Shown here: piece by piece, positions 27,492-35,118 of the stretch | Position numbering within the stretch: position 1 is the first letter of the stretch | How the letters are laid out: each line of letters starts with the position of its first letter | DNA from: Ensifer sesbaniae | GTDB taxonomy: Bacteria > Pseudomonadota > Alphaproteobacteria > Rhizobiales > Rhizobiaceae | Direction of reading: 5' to 3' | NCBI RefSeq assembly: GCF_013283665.1 | Contig: NZ_JABEKU010000002.1 | Location: 2,136,060-2,200,059 of the forward strand | DNA: 64,000 nt | Translations under genes and position numbers: made by a program | The notes under the pieces: model-generated | What the model saw: only the letters and a program-made list of their open reading frames with translations | Told to the model about the DNA's origin: nothing | The model's database searches: none

Positions 27492-28154
27492 TCAATCGGC
27501 TGAAGACGCGGTTCCACGCCGTGCCGCCTCAAGCAGCGGAGTTGTAGTGCAGGCGTGTCCCTGGCGACAGGCAGCAGCGCGAATCCGATTAAGGCTCGCG
27601 GCGTCGGCAGGAAGAACTCCAGCTACGGCCATCGTGCTGCCAATGGGACACGGCCGGCCAAGGCGTTGCATCGGCCAGCCGGCGCGTTTCAAAATGCGTT
27701 CGAAACGCAGGTCCGTTGCCGTGACGATCTCATAATAGCCGTTCGCCATCGACCACTCGATTATGCCGACGAACATCTTAAGCGTCGTCCTGTGGAGAAC
27801 TCCCCGCGTCCTGCCCTCGTCGAGCGCCGTGTCGACGCAAAAGCGCGAGCTTTCGACCATGCCTCCATGAGCGTCGAGCCGTCGCGATGAGAGGAGCTGC
27901 GGAAATGTATTGGCGAGCATCGTCGGTCCGGTAGCCGGGAGAAGCCTCGCGCAGCCCGCCACTGCACCTGTTGTAGAAACAGCCAGGATATAGGTCGGAT
28001 TGTATTGATCGTAAGCATCGGCCTCACGATCGTCCCTTATGTCTACATCCCAGTCCAGCCTGTCGCCAAAGACTCGCGCACGCAGCCGATGCATCGAGTC
28101 GATCAAGTCAGCAAATTCTCCGCGCGCTGCGGCCGGCACAGCTAGTATCTCCAT
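27492..28154 (-). CDS. LuxI-family acyl-homoserine-lactone synthase
   Basis: A 220-residue autoinducer synthase making an N-acyl-homoserine lactone from S-adenosylmethionine and acyl-ACP. All eight conserved residues are present at one position beyond the LuxI numbering: R25, F29, W35, D46, D49, R70, E101 and R104. ATG at 28154 was chosen because GGAG lies 7 nt upstream; ATG 28160 would be only 1 nt from it, and the longer frame to 28631 is unrelated and antisense to another gene. A dyad element lies 59-80 bp upstream. No LuxR-type gene is found in the window. The acyl chain cannot be predicted. Confidence 0.88.
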   Translation of the reverse strand: MEILAVPAAARGEFADLIDSMHRLRARVFGDRLDWDVDIRDDREADAYDQYNPTYILAVSTTGAVAGCARLLPATGPTMLANTFPQLLSSRRLDAHGGMVESSRFCVDTALDEGRTRGVLHRTTLKMFVGIIEWSMANGYYEIVTATDLRFERILKRAGWPMQRLGRPCPIGSTMAVAGVLPADAASLNRIRAAACRQGHACTTTPLLEAARRGTASSAD

Positions 28155-28212
28155 CTCCATTCTCCGAAGAAATCCTGCTTCAGACCACTGGACACGAGTT
28201 TCGGCGCTCAGG

Positions 28213-28234
28213 CGACTAATAGAATTAGTAGTCG
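28213..28234. promoter_or_regulatory. Lux-box-like dyad upstream of luxI
   Basis: CGACTA (28213-28218) and TAGTCG (28229-28234) flank a 10-nt spacer that itself contains CTAAT...ATTAG, giving a 22-bp element with two nested dyads. Size and symmetry fit a LuxR-type operator, but the sequence is not a canonical tra or lux box. Confidence 0.4.
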
Positions 28235-28397
28235 AGCGTTCGACCAAAGCGTGCATGAATATCGCACGCATGAGTTGTTCGATGCCGAGCGAACTCGCAA
28301 ACACCGGAATAGATGCTGTGCCACGAATGCGCAGCGGCGCAGCCGGCAAGGGGAAAAGAGAAGCACCAATGGCGCGGATTGGCAGCAAGGAGTTTCG

Positions 28398-28775
28398 ATG
28401 TACAAGCATACCGCCGAGGCGTTCGTGCCGGTTCAACACGCAGTGAAGGTCACCCAAAAGGTCTGCGCCCGTTATGGCGACTATTGCCGCTCGATCGCCG
28501 CCACGGGCGTCGATCGATTGCTCGACTTCGGTGATGCACGCGCGATCCTGAGGCCGACAGATGAGGGCCTGCATTTCCGGATCGACGCGCAGGACGCCAT
28601 AACCTTTTACGGGATCTGGACGTTTTTGCACGGAAGCCTGTCCACGGTGACAACATTTTCAGATGTAGGGGGCCCGGTCAGTCTTTCGGCGCGATGCGAG
28701 GATCCTTCGCAAGCGGGCAGAACCGGGAGGTCGAGAGGTAGTCCACCTGCGGGACCCGAAGAACCGCGGTCTTAA
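28398..28775 (+). CDS. DUF2218-like protein with unusual C-terminus
   Basis: A 125-residue protein, divergent from luxI. Residues 1-~88 resemble DUF2218: a TAEAFVPV start, a conserved 'CARYGDYC' helix region, LLDFGDARAILRPTDEGLHF and a final beta-alpha segment. The last ~35 residues are Ser/Arg/Pro-rich and unlike the family, so a frameshift or lost stop near 28660 is likely. AAGGAG precedes ATG at 28398. DUF2218 proteins are often linked to siderophore or metal genes; nothing nearby supports a role. Confidence 0.5.
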   Translation: MYKHTAEAFVPVQHAVKVTQKVCARYGDYCRSIAATGVDRLLDFGDARAILRPTDEGLHFRIDAQDAITFYGIWTFLHGSLSTVTTFSDVGGPVSLSARCEDPSQAGRTGRSRGSPPAGPEEPRS

Positions 28776-28901
28776 AAAGCGTCTCGTCACAGATGGCCGG
28801 TCCTGACCAGAGCTCGGAACAGCACTGCTTCAATGATGTGCGGGTTGCGCATTACATCGTCGCAGTAGATCCACCAGTGGAACAGGACTACCTTGCCTAA
28901 A

Positions 28902-28930
28902 CACCTTGAAAGGTGCTATTAATAGCACCT
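28902..28930. promoter_or_regulatory. Palindromic operator of the RelBE-type module
   Basis: A perfect 20-bp palindrome (AGGTGCTATT and its complement, 28911-28930) overlaps a second dyad CACCTT-GA-AAGGTG (28902-28915). It ends 24 bp before the antitoxin start, the place where antitoxin-toxin complexes usually bind to repress their own promoter. Confidence 0.65.
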
Positions 28931-28954
28931 AAATCAGCATCAAGGAACGGTCAT

Positions 28955-29203
28955 ATGGTACACGTGGTTTTGGCCGAGGTAACGGCCAGCGTATCGGAAC
29001 TTAAGAAGAACCCCATGGGCACCGTAGCGGCTGGCGAAGGCGCGCCAGTCGCGATCCTCAACAGAAATGAACCGGCATTCTATTGCGTCCCCGCCCGAGC
29101 TTACGAGGCGATGCTGGAGCGGCTTGAGGACATTGAATTGAACGCGCTCGCCGACGTGCGAGCAAATGATCCGGTTATCAAGGTAAAGCTGGATGACCTA
29201 TGA
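28955..29203 (+). CDS. Phd/YefM (RelB/StbD-like) antitoxin
   Basis: An 82-residue antitoxin with the Phd/YefM N-terminal fold: TASVSELKKNPMGTVA and APVAILNRNEPAFYCVPARAYEAML, followed by an acidic C-terminal toxin-binding tail. ATG at 28955 follows AAGGAAC with good spacing; an earlier in-frame ATG at 28913 lies inside the operator. It overlaps the toxin gene by 11 bp. Both frames are intact, unlike most other modules in this window. Confidence 0.85.
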   Translation: MVHVVLAEVTASVSELKKNPMGTVAAGEGAPVAILNRNEPAFYCVPARAYEAMLERLEDIELNALADVRANDPVIKVKLDDL

Positions 29204-29486
29204 GCTGGGCTTCGTAGACGCCGCCTTGAAAGAGTGGCGCAAGCTCGACAGCAATACGCGCGAACAATTCAAGAAAAAGCTTGCTGAGCGTTGCGAAAAC
29301 CCGAGAGTACAATCAGCAAAGCTCTCAGGAAGCAACGATCGCTACAAGATCAAACTGAGAAGCGTCGGTTATCGGCTGGTATATGAAGTTAGAGAGGCCG
29401 AAATCCTCGTGGTGGTCATAGCCATTGGTAAGCGAGATCGCGGTGAGATCTACAGGATTGCTGATCGGCGCCAGGCTCCAAAATAA
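29193..29486 (+). CDS. RelE/StbE-type toxin
   Basis: A 97-residue basic protein of the RelE/ParE fold. Visible are YELGFVDAALKEWRKLD at the start, RVQSAKLSGSNDRYKIKLRS in the middle and the core strand YRLVYEV with the conserved Arg, then IAIGKRDR. RelE-type members cut mRNA on the ribosome. The length is full and the frame unbroken, so toxin and antitoxin are expected to be functional and to stabilise the plasmid. Confidence 0.85.
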   Translation: MTYELGFVDAALKEWRKLDSNTREQFKKKLAERCENPRVQSAKLSGSNDRYKIKLRSVGYRLVYEVREAEILVVVIAIGKRDRGEIYRIADRRQAPK

Positions 29487-29757
29487 ACTCCATGACTTTA
29501 TGCGCCAGGCGGATAAAAGGCTAAAGCTGGTAACGATTTCGCAGCGGAAATAATCGTGCTGCGGTCGCAGCGCTGTGGCAGCAAGAACACAGAAATATTC
29601 CCTTTTGTCGCAGAGCCCGTGGGCTGCCGTGACGCTTTCAATTATCACCGTCTCACGCGCCGAACTGCTGCGACTCTTTGAGCGATGTTGATGCCGCGCC
29701 AAGCAGCAAGGATCGACGGCCGATACACTTTAGTGGATGAAGCTCTTTGAATTGCCT

Positions 29758-32700
29758 CTACCGCTCGACACCACGCACCCAATTGATCGCCTGTCGTTGG
29801 CGCTCGGAAACGATCTTCTGACCGCTATCTGCCCGCACGATCTGCTGAAGAACCTTCAGCTTCTCCTGCATTGCCTCGAAAGCATGCCGTTGCGCTGTCG
29901 ACACAAAGTTGAAAATGTCCTCGTTCCCACGCAGGACCGCATTGCGGCCGAAGCGCTCGTCGAGCGCCCTGCTGACGGCGATGAATTCTTGGGCGATGCG
30001 CTGATCGAGCACACCCGCGGCGGCTTCGAGCTTGCCCTCCTTCTTCTTCATCTCCGCCACCAACTGCCGCAGCGCATCCTCAGCCGTCTGCGATAGACCG
30101 GGAATGGCGACCGCCATACGCTGGCGCTCTCCGACGATCGCCTGGGTTTCGGCCTCAAACGCGGTGGCATACGACGCTCCGAGGGAACGGACACAACCTG
30201 CTGCTTCTGGCACAGCCTGAAGCGCGGCCTTCCGCTCCCGGCCGACAGCAAGTAACTTGTCCATGATGCGGTCGGAGCCGCGCAGCGCGCCGTAGGCGGC
30301 CGGATCGTTGCTGACGGCAGCAGCAATCCGCTCACCGGCGACGCCCTTCGCGACAAGCTCCTCGATCTTGGCGACCGCGCCAGCCGGATCGCGCCAGACG
30401 CGCGTTGCCGCATCCACGAGGGCGGCGCGACGATGAATGTAATGGGGAACGGCAAGCGCCCTTTCCCGCGCTTCATCGGCGATCGGTGTCTTGAACTCTG
30501 TGACGGCGGCAAGCATGGGCAACACGGACACTGCCTCCTTTCCGAACTCGATGCATGCGCCGGCAACGACTTTCGAGCGATCCTGCTTTTCTGCGAGATG
30601 CTGCTCGTCGCTGAAACGCCTGATCGTTTCGAACAGGCGCACTAGCTTTTCACGGTGGTCAGTGGCGAGATTTTCCGGCATGCGCTCGGCAACATTTCGC
30701 TCGGCGATAGGATCGGCCTTTGCGGTGAAGGCACTCCAGCCGAAGCGCGCGGTCAGCGCCTCGTTGACGGCCTTGATTTCCTGGACCAGCAAGCGGTCCT
30801 CTACGGCATAAGAGAAGGCCGTCTTGTAGGCGTCGGTCCCGCCGCGCTCCCGGACCGCCTCGACTTCGACGAGACGCGCCGTCGCCTGTTTCGAAAGCGC
30901 GGGAATGGACAATGACATATAAGCGCGCCGCTGCTGCTCGCGAATGGCGAAGCGCTCCGCCTGCCTGCGGAACTCGGTTGCATGCGCGCGCGCCAACGGC
31001 AGCAGTTCCGATAAGGTGGCCATGGCAGCATTGCGCTCTTCGCGGGCGGCACGGCCATCGACCATCAGGTCGGATCCCCGCAGTCGGCCAAGGCGGTCTG
31101 GTGCAAGGCCAAGATCCTCGGCAAGCTTACGGGGCTCGATGGCCGCGTCCGACGCCAGTGCATTCAGCGCGGACAGCGCGCCATCGGGGTCGCGATAGAT
31201 ATTCTCGAGCACTGGCCGTAGGATCGCCTCCCGCTCCTTCCACGGTTGCGAGGAGAGTTGCGCGAGACGCGCATCCTCTTCAACGCTGCGGGGGAATTCG
31301 GTGGCGGGTGGGATCAAATAGCTTCCACCCAACGGGTTGCCGGCAGCGAAGGATACTCTGCGTTCCTCGCTGTACGAGACGCTCCGTTCCCGTTCGATCG
31401 CGAAATCCAGCGCAATGCTCGCCCGCTCCCAGAGCTTCGCCAGCTGCGACTGCATCTTCGCAAGCCACGCCGACCGTCGCGCCGCCCCCTCCTCCAATTC
31501 CGCAATGACCCGGGCCAGCGTGTCGACGCCGCGCCGCCGGGCAAAATCACGGGCATGCTCCCGATAGCCTTCCTCGCTTTCGAAATCGAGCGTCGTCGTC
31601 TTGGCGCCAGATCGCCCAAGGCGCTCAACAAGCTGTTTGAACACATGCGGCCGATGGCTTTCCCGCTCGATCCTAGCCTTGCGCGCATCGGCAGGTTCGA
31701 CTTGGGTTCCAATCCAGACGTTACGCTCGACTTGACGTACCTCGAGGCACTTCTTGCCGGTCTTTTCATTGGTGACGGGTACCTTTACCGTGACCGTTTC
31801 GACGCCATCCTTGCGGAGCGTCACAGTATCGCCTGTCGAGATTCCACCCTCCTCAAGTGCTTTCGGCAGGCTCACGCCCCAAAGTCGATGAACGGTCCCG
31901 TCGTCCGTCCTCACATCGGCGTAGGGGCTTTCCTTGGCATCATCATCATGCGGCCGGAACTTGGCCAACCCGGTGTCCACCAATTCACCAGTGACGCCGG
32001 CTGCATGGTCGACACGGGGCCTGCGCCCCCATTGCGGCTTCGGTTCAAAATTCTCGCGCGCAGCGTAGAGATCCGCGCGGTCACGATGCCTGGTCATCGC
32101 CACATAGGTCAGATGCCGGTCCATCATTCCGGTGGCGAGCACGAAGGTTCGGTCGACGGTCGAGCCTTGAGATTTGTGGATGGTCGCGGCATAGCCGTGA
32201 TCGACATTGCTGTAGCTGTCCTCACTGATCACGACATCGCGGCCATTGTCGAGATGCACCGTCAGCAGCGCGTCTGCGCGTTTGTCGCCGGATGAAACGA
32301 CCGTGCCAAGCATGCCGTTCTTCACATATTGGGGACCAAGGCGCTTCGCCCGCCGTTCAAGGAAGCGGGCGTTTTCGAGGAAGATGATCCGGTCGCCCGC
32401 GGCAAACTCGCGAAGCCCACGTGCCGTCCGGAATTGGCGCGCACCTGTCAGCGCGCCCTCGTCGATCATGACCTTGCGCAGGGCCTCGTTCAGCTTCCGA
32501 ACGTCATCGTTGGTGTGGGCAAGCACAAGCAGTTCGTCGCCGCGAAGACGTCCCGGATACTCGCCCACGGCAGATTTCTGAAGTAGGTCACGGCGGGCAT
32601 CGGCCCAATCGGCAACGATGCGGTCAATGATCTGGGCCCGGGTTTCGGTCTCGACAATGCGGCCCCTCTGCGCATAGGCGTCGAGGCCCTCTTCGACCTT

Positions 32701-34377
32701 GCCGCGCGCGAAGAGACGGGATGCAGCGCGTGCCCAGGCGTCCCGCTGCCGCCGCACGCCCGCAAGTTCCGCAAAGCCGATCCGTTCGGTAATTGCCCGG
32801 AACGCCGCACCCGCCTGGATCGGCTGCAGCTGCATCGCGTCGCCGACCAGTACGGCTTTTGCACCTGCGTCCTCCACGGCTTTGAGGACACGCGCCATCT
32901 GCTGCGAGGAGATCATGCCGGCCTCGTCGATCACCAGCACATCGCCGCGACCCAACTGTTCACGCCCCCCGGCCCAGGCAAGCTCCCAGGAGGCCAGCGT
33001 TCGCGACCGGATCCCGGAACAGTCCTCCAACTCTTCCGCGGCCTTGCCGGCAAGGGCCGCGCCGATCACCCGTCGGCCATCGCTTTCCCATGCGACGCGA
33101 GCCGCCGAAAGCAGCGTCGACTTACCGGCGCCGGCAAGCCCGACGACCGACGCGATAGCATTATCGCGCGTGACATGACGTACCGCATTGACCTGTTCCG
33201 CATCGAGCCTGAAGGACTTTTCCGGATCGGCCGTTTCGACGCTTCGGACGGCAACAGCCACCTTGGCACCGGAAACACCGAAGCCCTTTCGCATCGACAT
33301 AACCTCGGCCGACTGCGCCATGTCATATTCTGTGCGCAGGATCCGCCGCGTGGTGAATACCGCCGGCTCTGTCACCTTGCCCGTTTGGGTGTCGACCTGC
33401 TGCGCCTTCAGCAGCACCAGATCATCCGAGGCCATGAGCCGCGCGCGGATATTGGCGAAGTGCACTGGATCATCGACATAGCGGTGCAGCGCCTTGGCGA
33501 TATCGCGCTCGTCAAAGGTGGAACGTTCGTTGCCGAGCTGCTTGAGGAGAAGCTCCGGATCGGCAAGCAGCCGGTCGGCCATCTCCTGCCGCCGCGCCAG
33601 GTCGGCCGGCGCGAAATACATCTCGGCACCCTTGCGCACGAGCGCCGCCTTCTCCGGACCAAGGTGTTTCTGCGCGATCCCATCGAGGCCTTGCTCGGCA
33701 TAGGAGCGGCCGTCGAGGCGGATCTCATGGCCGGCCAGCGCCAGGTGGCGGTTGACCGTTTCCGCCCACGCGACCTTCCACGCCTTCATGGTTTCCTTGT
33801 CGCCGGCCCAGAGCTTGTAGACAATCTTGCCGTTCGGCCTGTTCGGTGTGACGACACGCAACGGTTCCCCATCATCGCCGAGAACTGGCACCTTCTTCGG
33901 CCCAAACCCCTCCTCCGTAAGAGGCCTGAGCGTCGTCATCAAGTGGATATGCGGATTGCCGTCCTTGTCGTGATAGACCCAGTCAGCGACCATGCCCTTC
34001 GACGTGAAATTGTCCCGGACGAATTCGCGAACCAGGGCGATATTCTCCGCCCGCGTCAGCTCTTCCGGCAGCGCGATGATCAACTCGCGGGCAAGCTGTG
34101 CGTCCACCCGCGCCTCGAAGGCGTCGAGGGCATTCCAGAGCGCCTCGCTTGCCTTGGCAACGGGTTGTCCGTCGATCGCCATCTTCAGCCAGGCGGGGAT
34201 CTGGTCTGGCAGGGCCAGCTCCTCATGCACCAGTTCACGCGATCCGCCGCGATAGCTGAAGGATGTCCCAGCCTGTTCGTCCATCATCCGGGCGCGATGG
34301 CGGTAGGCAGCCGCTGAGACGATGCTGCGTCCCGCGCCCCTGCTGATCACCTGTGCTCTGACGAACATGATCGCCAC
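29758..34377 (-). CDS. traA: Conjugative relaxase/helicase TraA (Ti type)
   Basis: A 1539-residue bifunctional transfer protein. Residues 1-~230 are the MobA/MobL relaxase domain, beginning AIMFVRAQVISRGAGRSIV, with the candidate catalytic Tyr in AAAYRHR and metal-binding PHIHLM near residue 143. A RecD/TraI-type helicase follows, with Walker A GLAGAGKST near 414-422 and Walker B VLVIDEAGM near 482. The long C-terminal part is mostly helical. It nicks at oriT and unwinds the transferred strand. GTG at 34377 is preferred because GGAG is 6 nt upstream and relatives start with (M/V)AIMF. It is divergent from traCDG, and the frame is intact. Confidence 0.93.
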   Translation of the reverse strand: MAIMFVRAQVISRGAGRSIVSAAAYRHRARMMDEQAGTSFSYRGGSRELVHEELALPDQIPAWLKMAIDGQPVAKASEALWNALDAFEARVDAQLARELIIALPEELTRAENIALVREFVRDNFTSKGMVADWVYHDKDGNPHIHLMTTLRPLTEEGFGPKKVPVLGDDGEPLRVVTPNRPNGKIVYKLWAGDKETMKAWKVAWAETVNRHLALAGHEIRLDGRSYAEQGLDGIAQKHLGPEKAALVRKGAEMYFAPADLARRQEMADRLLADPELLLKQLGNERSTFDERDIAKALHRYVDDPVHFANIRARLMASDDLVLLKAQQVDTQTGKVTEPAVFTTRRILRTEYDMAQSAEVMSMRKGFGVSGAKVAVAVRSVETADPEKSFRLDAEQVNAVRHVTRDNAIASVVGLAGAGKSTLLSAARVAWESDGRRVIGAALAGKAAEELEDCSGIRSRTLASWELAWAGGREQLGRGDVLVIDEAGMISSQQMARVLKAVEDAGAKAVLVGDAMQLQPIQAGAAFRAITERIGFAELAGVRRQRDAWARAASRLFARGKVEEGLDAYAQRGRIVETETRAQIIDRIVADWADARRDLLQKSAVGEYPGRLRGDELLVLAHTNDDVRKLNEALRKVMIDEGALTGARQFRTARGLREFAAGDRIIFLENARFLERRAKRLGPQYVKNGMLGTVVSSGDKRADALLTVHLDNGRDVVISEDSYSNVDHGYAATIHKSQGSTVDRTFVLATGMMDRHLTYVAMTRHRDRADLYAARENFEPKPQWGRRPRVDHAAGVTGELVDTGLAKFRPHDDDAKESPYADVRTDDGTVHRLWGVSLPKALEEGGISTGDTVTLRKDGVETVTVKVPVTNEKTGKKCLEVRQVERNVWIGTQVEPADARKARIERESHRPHVFKQLVERLGRSGAKTTTLDFESEEGYREHARDFARRRGVDTLARVIAELEEGAARRSAWLAKMQSQLAKLWERASIALDFAIERERSVSYSEERRVSFAAGNPLGGSYLIPPATEFPRSVEEDARLAQLSSQPWKEREAILRPVLENIYRDPDGALSALNALASDAAIEPRKLAEDLGLAPDRLGRLRGSDLMVDGRAAREERNAAMATLSELLPLARAHATEFRRQAERFAIREQQRRAYMSLSIPALSKQATARLVEVEAVRERGGTDAYKTAFSYAVEDRLLVQEIKAVNEALTARFGWSAFTAKADPIAERNVAERMPENLATDHREKLVRLFETIRRFSDEQHLAEKQDRSKVVAGACIEFGKEAVSVLPMLAAVTEFKTPIADEARERALAVPHYIHRRAALVDAATRVWRDPAGAVAKIEELVAKGVAGERIAAAVSNDPAAYGALRGSDRIMDKLLAVGRERKAALQAVPEAAGCVRSLGASYATAFEAETQAIVGERQRMAVAIPGLSQTAEDALRQLVAEMKKKEGKLEAAAGVLDQRIAQEFIAVSRALDERFGRNAVLRGNEDIFNFVSTAQRHAFEAMQEKLKVLQQIVRADSGQKIVSERQRQAINWVRGVER

Positions 34378-34401
34378 TGATATCTCCAAGGCCTCTCAAG
34401 C

Positions 34402-34434
34402 ACGTCGCGCCAGCGACGTATATTGCGCCCTCAA
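34402..34434. other. oriT: Origin of transfer (oriT) with IncQ/Ti-like nick region
   Basis: A 7-bp inverted repeat, ACGTCGC (34402-34408) and GCGACGT (34413-34419), is followed directly by ATATTGCGCCCTC. This matches the architecture and core (TGCGCCCT) of the RSF1010/Ti plasmid oriT, where an inverted repeat precedes the nic site, and it lies in the expected place between divergent traA and traCDG. Nicking within GCG/CCC is inferred by analogy. Confidence 0.75.
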
Positions 34435-34530
34435 ACCGATCGGACCGAAGGGCCGATGCCGCTTCTCCAGAACACGGCCATTTGCCGGAATTCCGGCTGC
34501 GACGTTCTCGGGATAATGCAAATTGGCCTA

Positions 34531-34558
34531 TTTTACTATCATAAAACAGATAGTATAA
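34531..34558. promoter_or_regulatory. Operator-like inverted repeat upstream of traC
   Basis: TTTTACTATC (34531-34540), 8 nt, then GATAGTATAA (34549-34558). The element ends 43 bp before traC. The same half-sites with the same 8-nt spacing occur 47 bp before the DUF1173 gene (47227-47254). It likely binds a dimeric regulator of transfer genes. Confidence 0.65.
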
Positions 34559-34601
34559 TCAGTGCCGCTGAGATTTGCTCCAACAAGGGAAGGACGCTGC
34601 A

Positions 34602-34889
34602 ATGGCAGCAAAATCATCGATCACCGACATCGACGCCCAGATCGAGAAGTTGCGCGAGCGCAGACGCTCGATGATCGCAAAGTCCGCCGAGCGCTTTGCC
34701 CGCGCCGCCACGAAATCCGGGCTGGCGGAAATGGAAATCACCGATAAGGAGCTCGACGCCGTCTTCGAAGAAATCGCCGCGCGATTTCGCAACGAGGAAA
34801 AGAAGGGGGTGGCTCACGCACCTGCTTCGCCGCGTCGACAGCCAAATGGCGGGTCTGGAACGCCGGCGGAGGTTTCTCATGACGGCTGA
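34602..34889 (+). CDS. traC: Conjugal transfer protein TraC
   Basis: A 95-residue protein with the TraC pattern: SITDIDAQIEKLRERRRSMIAKSAERFARAA (helical, strongly basic) followed by an acidic AVFEEIAARFRNEE segment. In Ti-type systems TraC is an accessory relaxosome component acting at oriT beside TraA. ATG at 34602 follows GAAGGA; the earlier in-frame ATG at 34575 has no site. It overlaps traD by 11 bp. Confidence 0.85.
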   Translation: MAAKSSITDIDAQIEKLRERRRSMIAKSAERFARAATKSGLAEMEITDKELDAVFEEIAARFRNEEKKGVAHAPASPRRQPNGGSGTPAEVSHDG

Positions 34890-35118
34890 TCGCAAGCGCG
34901 AGGCACGCGAGAAGTTTTTGCTCGGCGGCATCGTCGTTCGCGCCGGTCTCTCAAAAGCCGATCGGGCGTTTCTGCTCGGCGGTCTCCTCGAACTGGCTAG
35001 AGTTGCTCCGGGCTCATCAGAACATCGGCGCTTGCGCGACATGGGCGAAGAGGCATTCAAGGCGCCTTCGCCGGCTGCAACTGAGACGCGAACCCGGGAG
35101 ACGGCGGAATGGCATTGA
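34879..35118 (+). CDS. traD: Conjugal transfer protein TraD
   Basis: A 79-residue small protein with the family core KREAREKFLLGGIVVRAGLSKAD and LLGGLLELA. It overlaps traC at its start and traG at its end (10 bp), so all three are one transcription unit. The molecular role of Ti-type TraD is poorly defined; it is conserved in the traCDG set and is distinct from the F-plasmid coupling protein of that name. Confidence 0.85.
   Translation: MTADRKREAREKFLLGGIVVRAGLSKADRAFLLGGLLELARVAPGSSEHRRLRDMGEEAFKAPSPAATETRTRETAEWH

Noticed and set aside
28161..28631. N-terminal extension of luxI to 28631
   Set aside because: The extension is antisense to the DUF2218-like gene, unlike any LuxI, and the start at 28154 has a good ribosome binding site and the right residue numbering.
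31246..34317. Long plus-strand frames at 31246-32295 and 33175-34317 opposite traA
   Set aside because: They are antisense shadows of the intact traA frame, rich in Arg/His/Pro, without ribosome binding sites or family matches.
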